The position numbers were made by a program, and so were the translations under genes. The notes beneath the pieces were generated by a model, which made no database searches, was not told the origin of the DNA, and worked only from the letters and a program-made list of their open reading frames with translations. A DNA stretch of 26,142 nt from a virus, in IMG/VR virus record IMGVR_UViG_3300014820_000011, positions 1 through 26,142 of that record; one strand, 5' to 3'. Position 1 is the stretch's first letter; each line of letters opens with the position of its first letter. Shown piece by piece: positions 6,580 to 13,290 of this stretch.

Positions 6580-7466
6580 CAGCGTGTGTAGTGCACTCGG
6601 CAAGGATAATTCTTATTGAGCACGTCACGCTCCTGACGCAACCGCATCAAATACTGCTGCTGCACATACTTCGCCACAGTGATAGCCCCGCCATTCGGGC
6701 GAGGAGCACCCATTTCTTCCGCCGCCGCGTACTGCACCTGCAACCGTGACACATCCAAGTTTGGGATCACGCGAACCATTGTCCCCAACACCACAAGGTC
6801 CTTAGCCGACGCACTCAACCCCGTCGTGGAAAACAAGTCAGACTCAGCCGAAAGCGTCAACGGGATCGTCCCATACACAACCTGCACGGTGCGACCAACA
6901 GGGATGCGCCAAAGGCGCACACACCTGCCCGTAGGAAAATCGGTCAAGTTAGTGCTGTTCTCCGCCTCCCAGCTCTTAATCCGCTCCCAGTTGTTCAGGT
7001 AGTTTTTCCACCGCACGTCAAGGATGGCGACAGCTTCCGCAGGAACAGCCCAGCCCGTCTTCAACACGTTGTCGTAAACGAACTCTTGGGTGGCAACGGC
7101 GTACACGTCCGGGTACAAAGCCCGAATCTGGTTGTTTGCTTCACGCGCAACCACCGAACGCGGCACTGACGGCGACACCACAACCGTATCCCCAACATCA
7201 TGTGTGGTAGCGGTTGTTCCGCGCCAACCCCTGCCCTTCGGCAGCAACGTCACAGTGCCACCCGTGTCTGATTTGGTTTGCACCCACATCAGCTCTTGCC
7301 CAACCTCGATCAAACCTCGGCCAAGGGTGGTGGCGTCATCAACGGTCAGCACAGTGTCAGTCAAACCAACAAGTGAGGCGATGGATGTCACCTGATCAGG
7401 AGCGGCGCTGTAACCTTGAAGGTTGCTGAGAACCTCCTCTAGGACATCGCCAAAAGTCGTCGGCAT
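6579..7466 (-). CDS. Probable head-tail adaptor
   Basis: A 295-residue protein. Position and composition suit a head-to-tail connector: it begins the tail section and precedes the fibres. Residues 30-95 have a beta-rich part (VDDATTLGRGLIEVGQELMWV, GRGWRGTTATTHDVGD) resembling modules in phage baseplate or fibre proteins. The remainder is mixed helix/strand with IRALYPDVYAV and a helical C-terminus (YLMRLRQERDVLN). I recall this arrangement from actinobacteriophage adaptor-type proteins. The ATG directly follows the stop of the upstream membrane-protein gene and has AAGGAG in front. A minor tail protein is the main alternative. Confidence 0.55.
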   Translation of the reverse strand: MPTTFGDVLEEVLSNLQGYSAAPDQVTSIASLVGLTDTVLTVDDATTLGRGLIEVGQELMWVQTKSDTGGTVTLLPKGRGWRGTTATTHDVGDTVVVSPSVPRSVVAREANNQIRALYPDVYAVATQEFVYDNVLKTGWAVPAEAVAILDVRWKNYLNNWERIKSWEAENSTNLTDFPTGRCVRLWRIPVGRTVQVVYGTIPLTLSAESDLFSTTGLSASAKDLVVLGTMVRVIPNLDVSRLQVQYAAAEEMGAPRPNGGAITVAKYVQQQYLMRLRQERDVLNKNYPCRVHYTR

Positions 7467-7703
7467 TTACTTCTCCTTGGTGTTGGCTTTGTCGCTGTTC
7501 GGGAAATGCAGGATGTGCCACAAGTACCAGCCGGCGAACCCCAGCCAAGACACGGCGAACGCCCACTTGCCTTGGGTGGTGGACACGTGGAACAGGTCGC
7601 TGGTCAGTTGGCTGATCGTGTCGTTGCTGGTGAACACGCCGACACCTTCAATGACGGCGACAACACTTAGCGCCGCGAGTAGGGCGATGCGACCTTTAGG
7701 CAC
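7467..7703 (-). CDS. Two-helix membrane protein, holin-like
   Basis: A 78-residue protein with two transmembrane segments: residues about 5-25 (IALLAALSVVAVIEGVGVF) and 48-68 (AFAVSWLGFAGWYLWHILHF). The charged C-terminus holds several lysines. Size and topology fit a holin or accessory lysis membrane protein. It starts with GTG and has no obvious ribosome site, 11 bases after the upstream stop, so it probably depends on translation of the gene before it. It is one of four membrane proteins between capsid and adaptor genes. Function by topology and context only. Confidence 0.55.
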   Translation of the reverse strand: MPKGRIALLAALSVVAVIEGVGVFTSNDTISQLTSDLFHVSTTQGKWAFAVSWLGFAGWYLWHILHFPNSDKANTKEK

Positions 7704-7714
7704 GTTTAGACATG

Positions 7715-8143
7715 TCAGTGGATGATGTAGTACAGGGCACCCAGGAAGGCCGCCACGCCAGCGGCCCCGGCGTACAGGTTGCCCTTGGTCAACTCCGCGC
7801 CACGGTGATCAGACACGTAATCCACCAAGGGTTGCAGTGATGTTTTCAAGTCCCCGATGGCCTGTGCCACACCCGCGTTGGTGGCGTAGATGCCGGACTC
7901 GCTCAGGGTCTTGTCGCGGAGAGCGTCGTTCTGCAACTCTTTGAGGGACTGCGATTCTCTGGCCAACTGGAGTGCTGCGAGGTCGGCGGTCTCCTTGATC
8001 TTGAGCGCCTTCTCTTTTTCGATGTTGACCTCGGTGTAGCGGCGGTCGCGCTCGTTCCCGAATCGGATGTCAGCCTGCCGTAGCGCATCGACGTGGCTGG
8101 CGTACGTCTTTGCCCAGCCGGGCGGGTCTGTGTTCTTCGGCAT
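7715..8143 (-). CDS. Coiled-coil protein with C-terminal membrane anchor
   Basis: A 142-residue protein. Residues about 18-85 are a long charged helix (ADIRFGNERDRRYTEVNIEKE, LKIKETADLAALQLARE) expected to form a coiled coil. Residues 121-141 (NLYAGAAGVAAFLGALYYII) make one transmembrane helix. I recall the RDRRYTEV...ALKIKETAD pattern from a common phage protein family found beside holins. The design, a cytoplasmic coiled coil with a membrane tail, would suit holin control or a spanin-like role, but no enzymatic motif is visible. ATG with GAGGGG upstream. Confidence 0.65.
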   Translation of the reverse strand: MPKNTDPPGWAKTYASHVDALRQADIRFGNERDRRYTEVNIEKEKALKIKETADLAALQLARESQSLKELQNDALRDKTLSESGIYATNAGVAQAIGDLKTSLQPLVDYVSDHRGAELTKGNLYAGAAGVAAFLGALYYIIH

Positions 8144-8165
8144 TGTCAGCCCCTCTGTTGGGTTG

Positions 8166-8378
8166 TCAGGAAATCGTTACAGGCGTGGGGCCGCGCTGAG
8201 CGGCCAACGTTTTACGCCACTCAGCCTGTTCAACATTAGAAACAGTGCTGACAATGTAATCAATAACGAACTGTCGAGCATTCCCCACCGACACATCCGC
8301 ATAACCACCCGCATTACACAACGCCGCAGTAACCCGCACGGCATCGGCGTCGGGTATGTCAATAGTAAATGTTGCCAT
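8166..8378 (-). CDS. Small conserved phage protein, unknown function
   Basis: A 70-residue soluble protein beginning MATFTIDIPDADAVRV and containing ARQFVIDYIVSTV followed by a charged helix. It is not recognised beyond resembling short proteins found in the head-to-tail region of other phages. Its ATG overlaps the stop of the upstream gene by one base (TAATG), indicating coupled translation. No membrane segment, metal site or catalytic motif is seen. Confidence 0.6.
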   Translation of the reverse strand: MATFTIDIPDADAVRVTAALCNAGGYADVSVGNARQFVIDYIVSTVSNVEQAEWRKTLAAQRGPTPVTIS

Positions 8379-8641
8379 TACAGGTCGCCCCGGTAAGGTT
8401 TCCCAAACTGGTCCGACTTATCCAAAGCCGCACGAATGTCTTTAGTTTGTGTGCTGTCAGGCTGAATGCCCTGCGCCACCGTATCCCCATAAAGATTCGT
8501 TTCCTTATCAAACGCCTTCTGCCTCGTCATGCCGAAACTCGGAGACGTGGTTTCCAGCCCGATGACAGCCAAACCCTGCTGACGGAGACAGGCACCGTAT
8601 GACGAGTGGGGGCCAGTTGTGCAGGATGATGCGCAAGACAC
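8378..8641 (-). CDS. Small protein with N-terminal CxxxC, unknown function
   Basis: An 87-residue protein starting at GTG 8641, one base after the holin stop; the longer frame up to 8695 overlaps the holin gene and is less likely. Near the N-terminus are Cys3 and Cys7 (SCASSC) and Cys17 in GACLRQQGL, which may bind metal. The C-terminal half (QKAFDKETNLYGDTVAQGIQP, then AALDKSDQ) is polar and helical. I recall similar proteins beside the 70-residue gene downstream in actinobacteriophages. Function unknown; the conserved pairing suggests a shared virion or assembly role. Confidence 0.6.
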   Translation of the reverse strand: MSCASSCTTGPHSSYGACLRQQGLAVIGLETTSPSFGMTRQKAFDKETNLYGDTVAQGIQPDSTQTKDIRAALDKSDQFGKPYRGDL

Positions 8642-8642
8642 G

Positions 8643-8849
8643 TCAAACCCCCGCAGGCGGGCCGGACGGGGCCTTAACGTCCACGTTGGGGACACCCCAC
8701 ACCAACACCAGCGCCGCGAGCGTCACAGACGCAACCTGAATCCACTCACCCGACGTGACCACACCGTCAACCGAAGCAACCTGCAACGCGCCAAGGCCCG
8801 CAACAAGCGCACCAACAATGGACTTAGCAACACTATTGAGTTTCATCAT
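8643..8849 (-). CDS. Probable holin
   Basis: A 68-residue protein with two hydrophobic segments, about residues 9-27 (KSIVGALVAGLGALQVASV) and 37-53 (IQVASVTLAALVLVWGVP), joined by a short turn containing DGVVTSGE. This is the pattern of small class II phage holins, which form membrane holes to start lysis. The start is ATG 8849 or ATG 8846, both behind GAGGAT. It lies with three other small membrane proteins. The family assignment is from pattern and memory. Confidence 0.75.
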   Translation of the reverse strand: MMKLNSVAKSIVGALVAGLGALQVASVDGVVTSGEWIQVASVTLAALVLVWGVPNVDVKAPSGPPAGV

Positions 8850-8855
8850 TATCCT

Positions 8856-8996
8856 CTACAGTTTTGGAATGAGTGTCGCCAAGACCCAAAAGAAAAGACC
8901 TGCGGCGACAATGTTTACGCGACCCGATGGAATACCACCAATAGCGGCGAGGGCAAACAGGACGGCGGCAACAATAAGACAAATAAGGACGAACAA
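8856..8996 (-). CDS. 46-residue membrane protein
   Basis: A short frame from TTG 8996 to TAG 8856-8858. TTG is the only possible start because an in-frame stop lies at 9009; AAAGG is placed 7 bases before it. The product is almost wholly hydrophobic with two segments: residues 2-19 (FVLICLIVAAVLFALAAI) and 28-43 (NIVAAGLFFWVLATLI), split by GIPSGRV. Such tiny two-helix proteins with an IPSGRVN turn occur, as I recall, near phage capsid genes. It could assist the holin or be a membrane or virion component. The gene fits exactly between its neighbours. Confidence 0.65.
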   Translation of the reverse strand: MFVLICLIVAAVLFALAAIGGIPSGRVNIVAAGLFFWVLATLIPKL

Positions 8997-9008
8997 GGCG
9001 GAGCCTTT

Positions 9009-9281
9009 CTAAACAGTCGTTATGTAAGCGCCGTAACCGGCGTTAGTCAGATCAGTAACCTCGGCGTCACTAATGTTGTAAGAACGGCCCCCCATGTAAA
9101 ACGCTGAACTAAACTTAATGTCATCATCGTCCGCGTCAGTTTCCTGGGTGTAACCACCGGCGGCGTCACGGATAATGCTGTACCCGACCTGACACCATTT
9201 CATCCGGCTAAACAGATGCGCGGCACGACCGGGATGGTACTCGTTATAGGTCCACGTGGGTGGTGTAAACACAGACGCCAT
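9009..9281 (-). CDS. Small head-region protein, unknown function
   Basis: A 90-residue protein. It has an aromatic N-terminus (FTPPTWTYNEYHP), then HLFSRMKWCQVGYSII, an acidic patch (ETDADDDD) and a C-terminus FYMGGRSYNISDAEVTDLT NAGYG. I recall this pattern, with the closing MGG...Y.I...E...L..AGYG, in small proteins following the capsid gene in actinobacteriophages. A decoration or head-completion role is possible. ATG with TAGGAG upstream; separated from the capsid gene by a hairpin. Confidence 0.65.
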   Translation of the reverse strand: MASVFTPPTWTYNEYHPGRAAHLFSRMKWCQVGYSIIRDAAGGYTQETDADDDDIKFSSAFYMGGRSYNISDAEVTDLTNAGYGAYITTV

Positions 9282-9306
9282 CGCAGGCTCCTAACGGAAG
9301 ATGGTG

Positions 9307-9345
9307 CGCCTGTGGCCCCACACTATGAGTGCGAGGCCACAGGCG
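9307..9345 (-). terminator. Hairpin after the capsid gene, possible partial terminator
   Basis: CGCCTGTGGCC (9307-9317) and GGCCACAGGCG (9335-9345) form a perfect 11-bp stem, with a smaller CACT/AGTG stem inside the 17-base loop. It lies in the 77-base gap after the major capsid stop codon. No T-run follows on the transcribed strand, so it may be a 3' stabiliser or attenuator that raises capsid mRNA over downstream genes rather than a full terminator. Confidence 0.5.
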
Positions 9346-9358
9346 ATACTAACTACTA

Positions 9359-10327
9359 TCAGCCCAACGCCGCGAGCAGCGAGGCGGAACCGGAGTAGTT
9401 GATGACCAACGACTCGTTGCGGAAAACCTCGAAGTCGAGGTCGCCGTACCACCCGATAGGCTTGAAGCGGTTGAGGCGGTCAATGACCGGCCCAATCACA
9501 ACATTCGGCTCAGTCACAACCGACTCGGCAAGGGCTTCCCTGCCGAAGAAGTACGACCGGGCGACAAACGCGCCAGTCGCACCATCCGCTGCAACACGGG
9601 TGCGTGCGTTCTCCACGAACCTGGCACCCTCAAAGGCACCAATCTCGCCGTTCCAAATGTTCTCCTGCGACGCGCCGTACTCGTTCGGCTGACGCCAACC
9701 GCCAGAGCCGGTCTCCTTGCGCAGTTCGTAAACCACGCTGGGGTGACAACCCACAGCGTACAGGTCCCCGAACCACGGAATGGACTGGTTCACGCGGAGT
9801 TTCAGGACGGACCGGCGAACCGCGTCAGCAGACAGCACCGTCGTGGCAGTCGTGGTCACAATGGACGTGGCCGCACCCGAGAACTGCGTGTTCGTCGCGT
9901 TAGCGAGCTTGTCCTGAATGAGCGCATCCACGGTCTTACGGCAGTGATCCGCGACCACGCGAGCGATCACAGGGTCAATAGCAACCATGGTGCGGTTAGC
10001 CAGCTTGAGGGTCCGCACGGTTGCGGAGCCATACTCAAGCGGGGTGAGAACCACTGGGATGGTGGCAGGCACCTTGATCGCAGCCACATCGACTTCCTCA
10101 AGGAGAGGAGTCTTCGCGGCAGCGATGGCCGCCTCCGAGAAGTACTGGTTCAACTGCAACGTCTGCGAGGAGCCAGTCATGGGGACCTGTTCCGGGCGAG
10201 TGTCAACAAAAGAACGGTACTGCGGGAGGACGTTGAGCGCCCAACGGAACAGCAGGTCATAGGCCGGCTGGACCGTGTTTGTGGAATAACCACCAGCAGT
10301 GGCGATGCTAGTAAACGCATCAACCAT
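9359..10327 (-). CDS. Major capsid protein
   Basis: A 322-residue coat protein of the HK97 fold, closest by eye to the N4-gp56 type. Support: position just after the scaffold gene; LANRTMVAIDPVIARVVADH followed by LIQDKL; the characteristic CHPSVVYELRKETG and IWNGEIGAFEGARFVEN; and a C-terminal region RFKPIGWYGDLDFEVFRNES. It would form the icosahedral shell around the scaffold. No long N-terminal extension is present, so assembly should rely on the separate scaffold. ATG with AAAGGCAAG upstream. Confidence 0.88.
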   Translation of the reverse strand: MVDAFTSIATAGGYSTNTVQPAYDLLFRWALNVLPQYRSFVDTRPEQVPMTGSSQTLQLNQYFSEAAIAAAKTPLLEEVDVAAIKVPATIPVVLTPLEYGSATVRTLKLANRTMVAIDPVIARVVADHCRKTVDALIQDKLANATNTQFSGAATSIVTTTATTVLSADAVRRSVLKLRVNQSIPWFGDLYAVGCHPSVVYELRKETGSGGWRQPNEYGASQENIWNGEIGAFEGARFVENARTRVAADGATGAFVARSYFFGREALAESVVTEPNVVIGPVIDRLNRFKPIGWYGDLDFEVFRNESLVINYSGSASLLAALG

Positions 10328-10348
10328 TAGTCTTGCCTTTCAGTCTAG

Positions 10349-10885
10349 TTATTTGACGATGTGCAGGTCTTGCAGACCCTTCACAACGTCTTCGAATGAG
10401 GTTGCGTTCTGACCCAGCCGGTTGATGGCGTCAAGTTTCTTGTCACCACTGATGAGTCCCGGTGCCGCTGAGGCTTCCTGGTTTTGGACTCTTGCCATGG
10501 CGGCTTGAAGTTCAGCCATTTCCGGGCTAACATCCTCGTCCTGTGCGGGTTCCTCACTTGAAGACTCGTCGCTACCCTTTGTGGGGTCGTAGCCGATCAA
10601 CTTTCCGTTCTCGGCCAGCCACGAACTAATGCCTTCATCGGTGGGGTCCACGTCTTTCAGGAACTTGGACACACCTGGGTCAACGCCTTTCGCCACAAGT
10701 AGGTCGGCCACCGTGCGGGTGTTGTTGACCGTGGTCAACTTGCCCACTGTTTCGTTAGCAGCTTCCAACGCGGCCAGTGCTTCCTTCAACTGTTTTCCCT
10801 GCGACTTGTGTGCCGCTCTAAGCGTGCTCATCGCGTCACCGGAGTTGTCGGCGTACTGGTCGTTATCGTTTTCGTCGTCGAACAT
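10349..10885 (-). CDS. Capsid scaffolding protein
   Basis: A 178-residue, strongly acidic protein. Residues 1-18 are Asp/Asn rich; 20-55 form a coiled coil (LRAAHKSQGKQLKEALAALE); residues 106-124 are Ser/Glu/Asp rich (SDESSSEEPAQDEDVSPE); the C-terminus has a short helix ending LQDLHIVK. This composition and the place immediately before the capsid gene are typical of phage scaffolds, which guide shell assembly and then leave. ATG behind AGGGAG. No protease domain is fused. Confidence 0.8.
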   Translation of the reverse strand: MFDDENDNDQYADNSGDAMSTLRAAHKSQGKQLKEALAALEAANETVGKLTTVNNTRTVADLLVAKGVDPGVSKFLKDVDPTDEGISSWLAENGKLIGYDPTKGSDESSSEEPAQDEDVSPEMAELQAAMARVQNQEASAAPGLISGDKKLDAINRLGQNATSFEDVVKGLQDLHIVK

Positions 10886-11120
10886 GTGGTTTTTTCTCCC
10901 TGTTTTCTGGTGGTTTCGGCACCCACAAACTCACAAGGGGTAGTGAGGTTGGCTGTGCCTGACGGGCTAAATACACTCCGATGGGCCGTCACATCATCGG
11001 TAGGCTTTTTGGGGATAGTTCGGCAGGGGGCGATAGTACGAGTGGACACGTACTATTAGCGGTTGTGTACTCTTAAGGAGTACGAGACGCACGTTTTGGG
11101 AAGTTATGAAGGTTTTGCTG
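10886..11120 (-). other. 235-bp gene-free leader before scaffold and capsid, with three hairpins
   Basis: The largest gap in the late operon. I see no convincing gene. It holds three perfect inverted repeats: GTACTC/GAGTAC (11067-11072 with 11078-11083), ATAGTACG/CGTACTAT (11033-11040 with 11049-11056) and CCGATG/CATCGG (10978-10983 with 10995-11000). CTCGTACT is repeated in the first two. No T-run follows any stem and no good -35/-10 pair was found, so neither a terminator nor a promoter can be named. A structured 5' leader controlling capsid expression, a processing site or an operator cluster are options. Confidence 0.55.
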
Positions 11121-11348
11121 TCACACGAAAAGGGCGGCGCAAGCGTTAATGCCGACGCCCTGCCCCGGTGTGCCCGCAAGGGCGTTACACACGCCGTCAA
11201 TGTCAAGGCCGGACGTGCCGGCTTTCGCGTTCAGTGCACCCACCAGTTCCAAACCGGTGGTGCCCGCCCACGCGTTCGCCGCACCGGCCACATCAAGGGT
11301 GGTGCCGCTCACACGCTGCAACGCGTGTTGAAGTTCCTCTGAGGCCAC
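11121..11348 (-). CDS. Small protein of three 15-residue tandem repeats
   Basis: A 75-residue protein starting at GTG 11348 behind AAGGA. Residues 18-62 are three consecutive 15-residue units: LDVAGAANAWAGTTG, LELVGALNAKAGTSG and LDIDGVCNALAGTPG. Each follows L-x-x-x-G-x-x-N-x-x-A-G-T-x-G, as in short solenoid or beta-helix repeats. I recall repeat proteins of this kind from actinobacteriophage structural operons, without known function. It closes the ejection-protein block before the structured gap. A minor virion component is likely. Confidence 0.7.
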   Translation of the reverse strand: MASEELQHALQRVSGTTLDVAGAANAWAGTTGLELVGALNAKAGTSGLDIDGVCNALAGTPGQGVGINACAALFV

Positions 11349-11361
11349 GACTCGTCCTTAC

Positions 11362-12192
11362 CTAGACTGCGTTACTCTGAGACAACGCCGTAGAACCGGC
11401 ACCGCCCGAACCGCCAAACGCGGCACGCTCCTGCGAGGCCAGCTTCTTCACCTTCGCCGTAGCGGTGGCGTCAGACTTGAACGCGGAGTCAATCAAATCC
11501 TGCTGCGACAAGTCCGTGCCGTAAATGCCCGTCAACTGCGCGGCAGCCTTCTGATCCGCGCTAACAATCCCGAACCCTTGCGAAGCCTGGTCCGCGCTAA
11601 TGCCCCGACCGGCCAAATCCTCAGACACAAGCTGGCTGACACCGACACCCTGCGTTGCGGCTGCGCCGCCAATCAGGGAAGCCTCATACGCTTTACCCAC
11701 CAGGGGTGCCGCCCTCTTGGGGTCGAGCGCGTAGGCGATCATGTCGCCCTGCGAGTAATACTGTTTGAAGTAGGCAAGTGATTGCGGGTCGCTGCGGTTC
11801 ACAAAATCTGATGCGGCCTGCGCCCGTTGGTCCATCTCAGCGGGGGACTTGTCCGCCTCAATGAAAGACTGAAAGTCTGACGGCTGGTCGTAAAACGTTG
11901 CGGGGAGACCCCACTTGGACATGACCTGCCCGTAAGATTTCTCCGTCGCCAAATACTCGGCAGGGGAGAGGACGGACAGGCCAGCCTTAAGGCGGGCGGC
12001 ATTGCCGGCGAAACGTGTTTTGTACTCGGACGTGTCTTGGAGCATGATGCTCGCAGTGTCAGCCGAATACCCGTTCTTGATGTACGACATGATCACGGGG
12101 GCCAGTGACCCCAGACCGTAAGACGTGAACAGGGCCGTCAGGGCCGCGTTGGCGTCCTTCTGTGGGCCAGTAAGATCGTCAGCGAGTGCCAT
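11362..12192 (-). CDS. Helical internal-type virion protein
   Basis: A 276-residue, Ala/Ser/Gln-rich helical protein with no enzyme motif. Residues 1-35 (DLTGPQKDANAALTALFTSYGL) and the central YIKNGYSADTASIMLQDTSEYKTRF segment resemble a module that I recall repeated across actinobacteriophage internal or minor virion proteins. The C-terminus is low complexity (GGSGGAGSTALSQS). It overlaps the previous gene by one base (TGATG), so the two are likely made in fixed ratio. Role by context: a partner of the ejection proteins. Confidence 0.55.
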   Translation of the reverse strand: MALADDLTGPQKDANAALTALFTSYGLGSLAPVIMSYIKNGYSADTASIMLQDTSEYKTRFAGNAARLKAGLSVLSPAEYLATEKSYGQVMSKWGLPATFYDQPSDFQSFIEADKSPAEMDQRAQAASDFVNRSDPQSLAYFKQYYSQGDMIAYALDPKRAAPLVGKAYEASLIGGAAATQGVGVSQLVSEDLAGRGISADQASQGFGIVSADQKAAAQLTGIYGTDLSQQDLIDSAFKSDATATAKVKKLASQERAAFGGSGGAGSTALSQSNAV

Positions 12193-13271
12193 CAGCTCTT
12201 AACTCCCCAGTCTTGAAGCACTTGATGCCCCATAGCCATCGCACCGTCCTGAGCCTGCTGCGTCTTCATGTACCTCGGGTCGTTCCGCAACGTCTGCTCA
12301 TAATCCCAAACCGGCTGCGTCACCGCCTGACCCGTCTTCGGGTCCCTACTTGCCAACGCCGACTGGATACTCTTATCCGTCAACGAAATAGTGTTCGGGT
12401 TCAGTTCAAGAATCTTCGCCTGAGACTGAATGTACGGGTCTGCAATCTGTTGCACCGTCTCACCCGCCTTCAACCTGTCCGCCAAAGACGGGTAACGGGA
12501 CGACGCCTGAGCAATCAGGTTATTGCGCACCTGGTCGGGGGTTATGTTTCCCAGAGCGGACTGCGCAATCCACGAACCCAGCGTTGCCGGCGGAAGGGTT
12601 ATCCCATACTGGGCTTGCATCTGGTTGTACTGGTACTGGTAGGTGGCCGCACCGCCCGTGTACTGGGTGCCAGTCGGTTTGATGTAAGCGGCCATGGCCT
12701 GCTTGAGCTGGTCGCTGTTCCACCCACCCATGACCGAGCGGATGCCAAACATGTTGGCCTGTGCGGGGGAAAGTTGTGCGCCAATACTGCCAGCCATGTT
12801 GACCGACTGCGCGGCACCAGCCGCCACCCTCGCGTTGTACGTCGCCGGGTCAGCCTTCTGCAAAATGATGGCTTGGCGTGCCGTGTCCGCGTTGGCCTTA
12901 AACCACTTGGTGTCACGAACCTTCGCCACAAAGTGGTCGGTCGTCCACCCGCCACCGGGACCCGTAGCGGTGGCTTGGGCGAACAGGGCTTTCAGTTCGG
13001 GGTCGGAGTTGATGACGGCCAGGGACCAACCAAAGTTCGCGGCTTGGGCGGCTGCCGACTGGTCATACCCTGCACCCGACGCTGCCACGGGCGCGGTCGC
13101 GGCGGTCGTGGAAGGGCGGGCAGAACCGCCACTAGAAGGTTTAGCGGCCGGCCTGCTGGCCGCAGGCTTTGCAGCCGACGCCTTGGCTGCGGCTGCCTTC
13201 GCTGCGGCTGCCTTGGTAGCAGCAGCTTTCGCCGCAGCAGCACCGCCCCCGCCGTTACCGGTGGTTTGCAT
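12192..13271 (-). CDS. Virion protein with Lys/Ala-rich N-terminal tail
   Basis: A 359-residue protein. Residues about 10-65 are almost only Ala, Lys, Ser and Pro, with repeated KAAAAK and AKPAASRPA units, like the tails of linker histones or actinobacterial HU; such tails bind nucleic acid without a fold. The rest is helical and carries ILELNPNTISLTDKSIQSAL, then VWDYEQTLRNDPRYM and VLQDWG near the C-terminus, a pattern I recall from actinobacteriophage internal virion proteins. It probably rides in the head and may contact packaged DNA. One-base overlap with the next gene. Confidence 0.6.
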   Translation of the reverse strand: MQTTGNGGGGAAAAKAAATKAAAAKAAAAKASAAKPAASRPAAKPSSGGSARPSTTAATAPVAASGAGYDQSAAAQAANFGWSLAVINSDPELKALFAQATATGPGGGWTTDHFVAKVRDTKWFKANADTARQAIILQKADPATYNARVAAGAAQSVNMAGSIGAQLSPAQANMFGIRSVMGGWNSDQLKQAMAAYIKPTGTQYTGGAATYQYQYNQMQAQYGITLPPATLGSWIAQSALGNITPDQVRNNLIAQASSRYPSLADRLKAGETVQQIADPYIQSQAKILELNPNTISLTDKSIQSALASRDPKTGQAVTQPVWDYEQTLRNDPRYMKTQQAQDGAMAMGHQVLQDWGVKS

Positions 13272-13290
13272 CAGGAATCCCTACCCATCG

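Noticed and set aside
6580-6603. TTG 6603 as start of the second fibre gene
   Set aside because: ATG 6579 gives the one-base TGATG overlap used across this operon; the TTG would add eight residues inside the previous gene.
8642-8695. Longer start of the CxxxC protein
   Set aside because: It would overlap the holin gene by 53 bases; GTG 8641 follows the holin stop directly.
10828-11206. Short minus-strand frames in the gap before the scaffold gene
   Set aside because: They overlap neighbouring genes, lack good ribosome sites and have Thr/Pro-rich products with no pattern.
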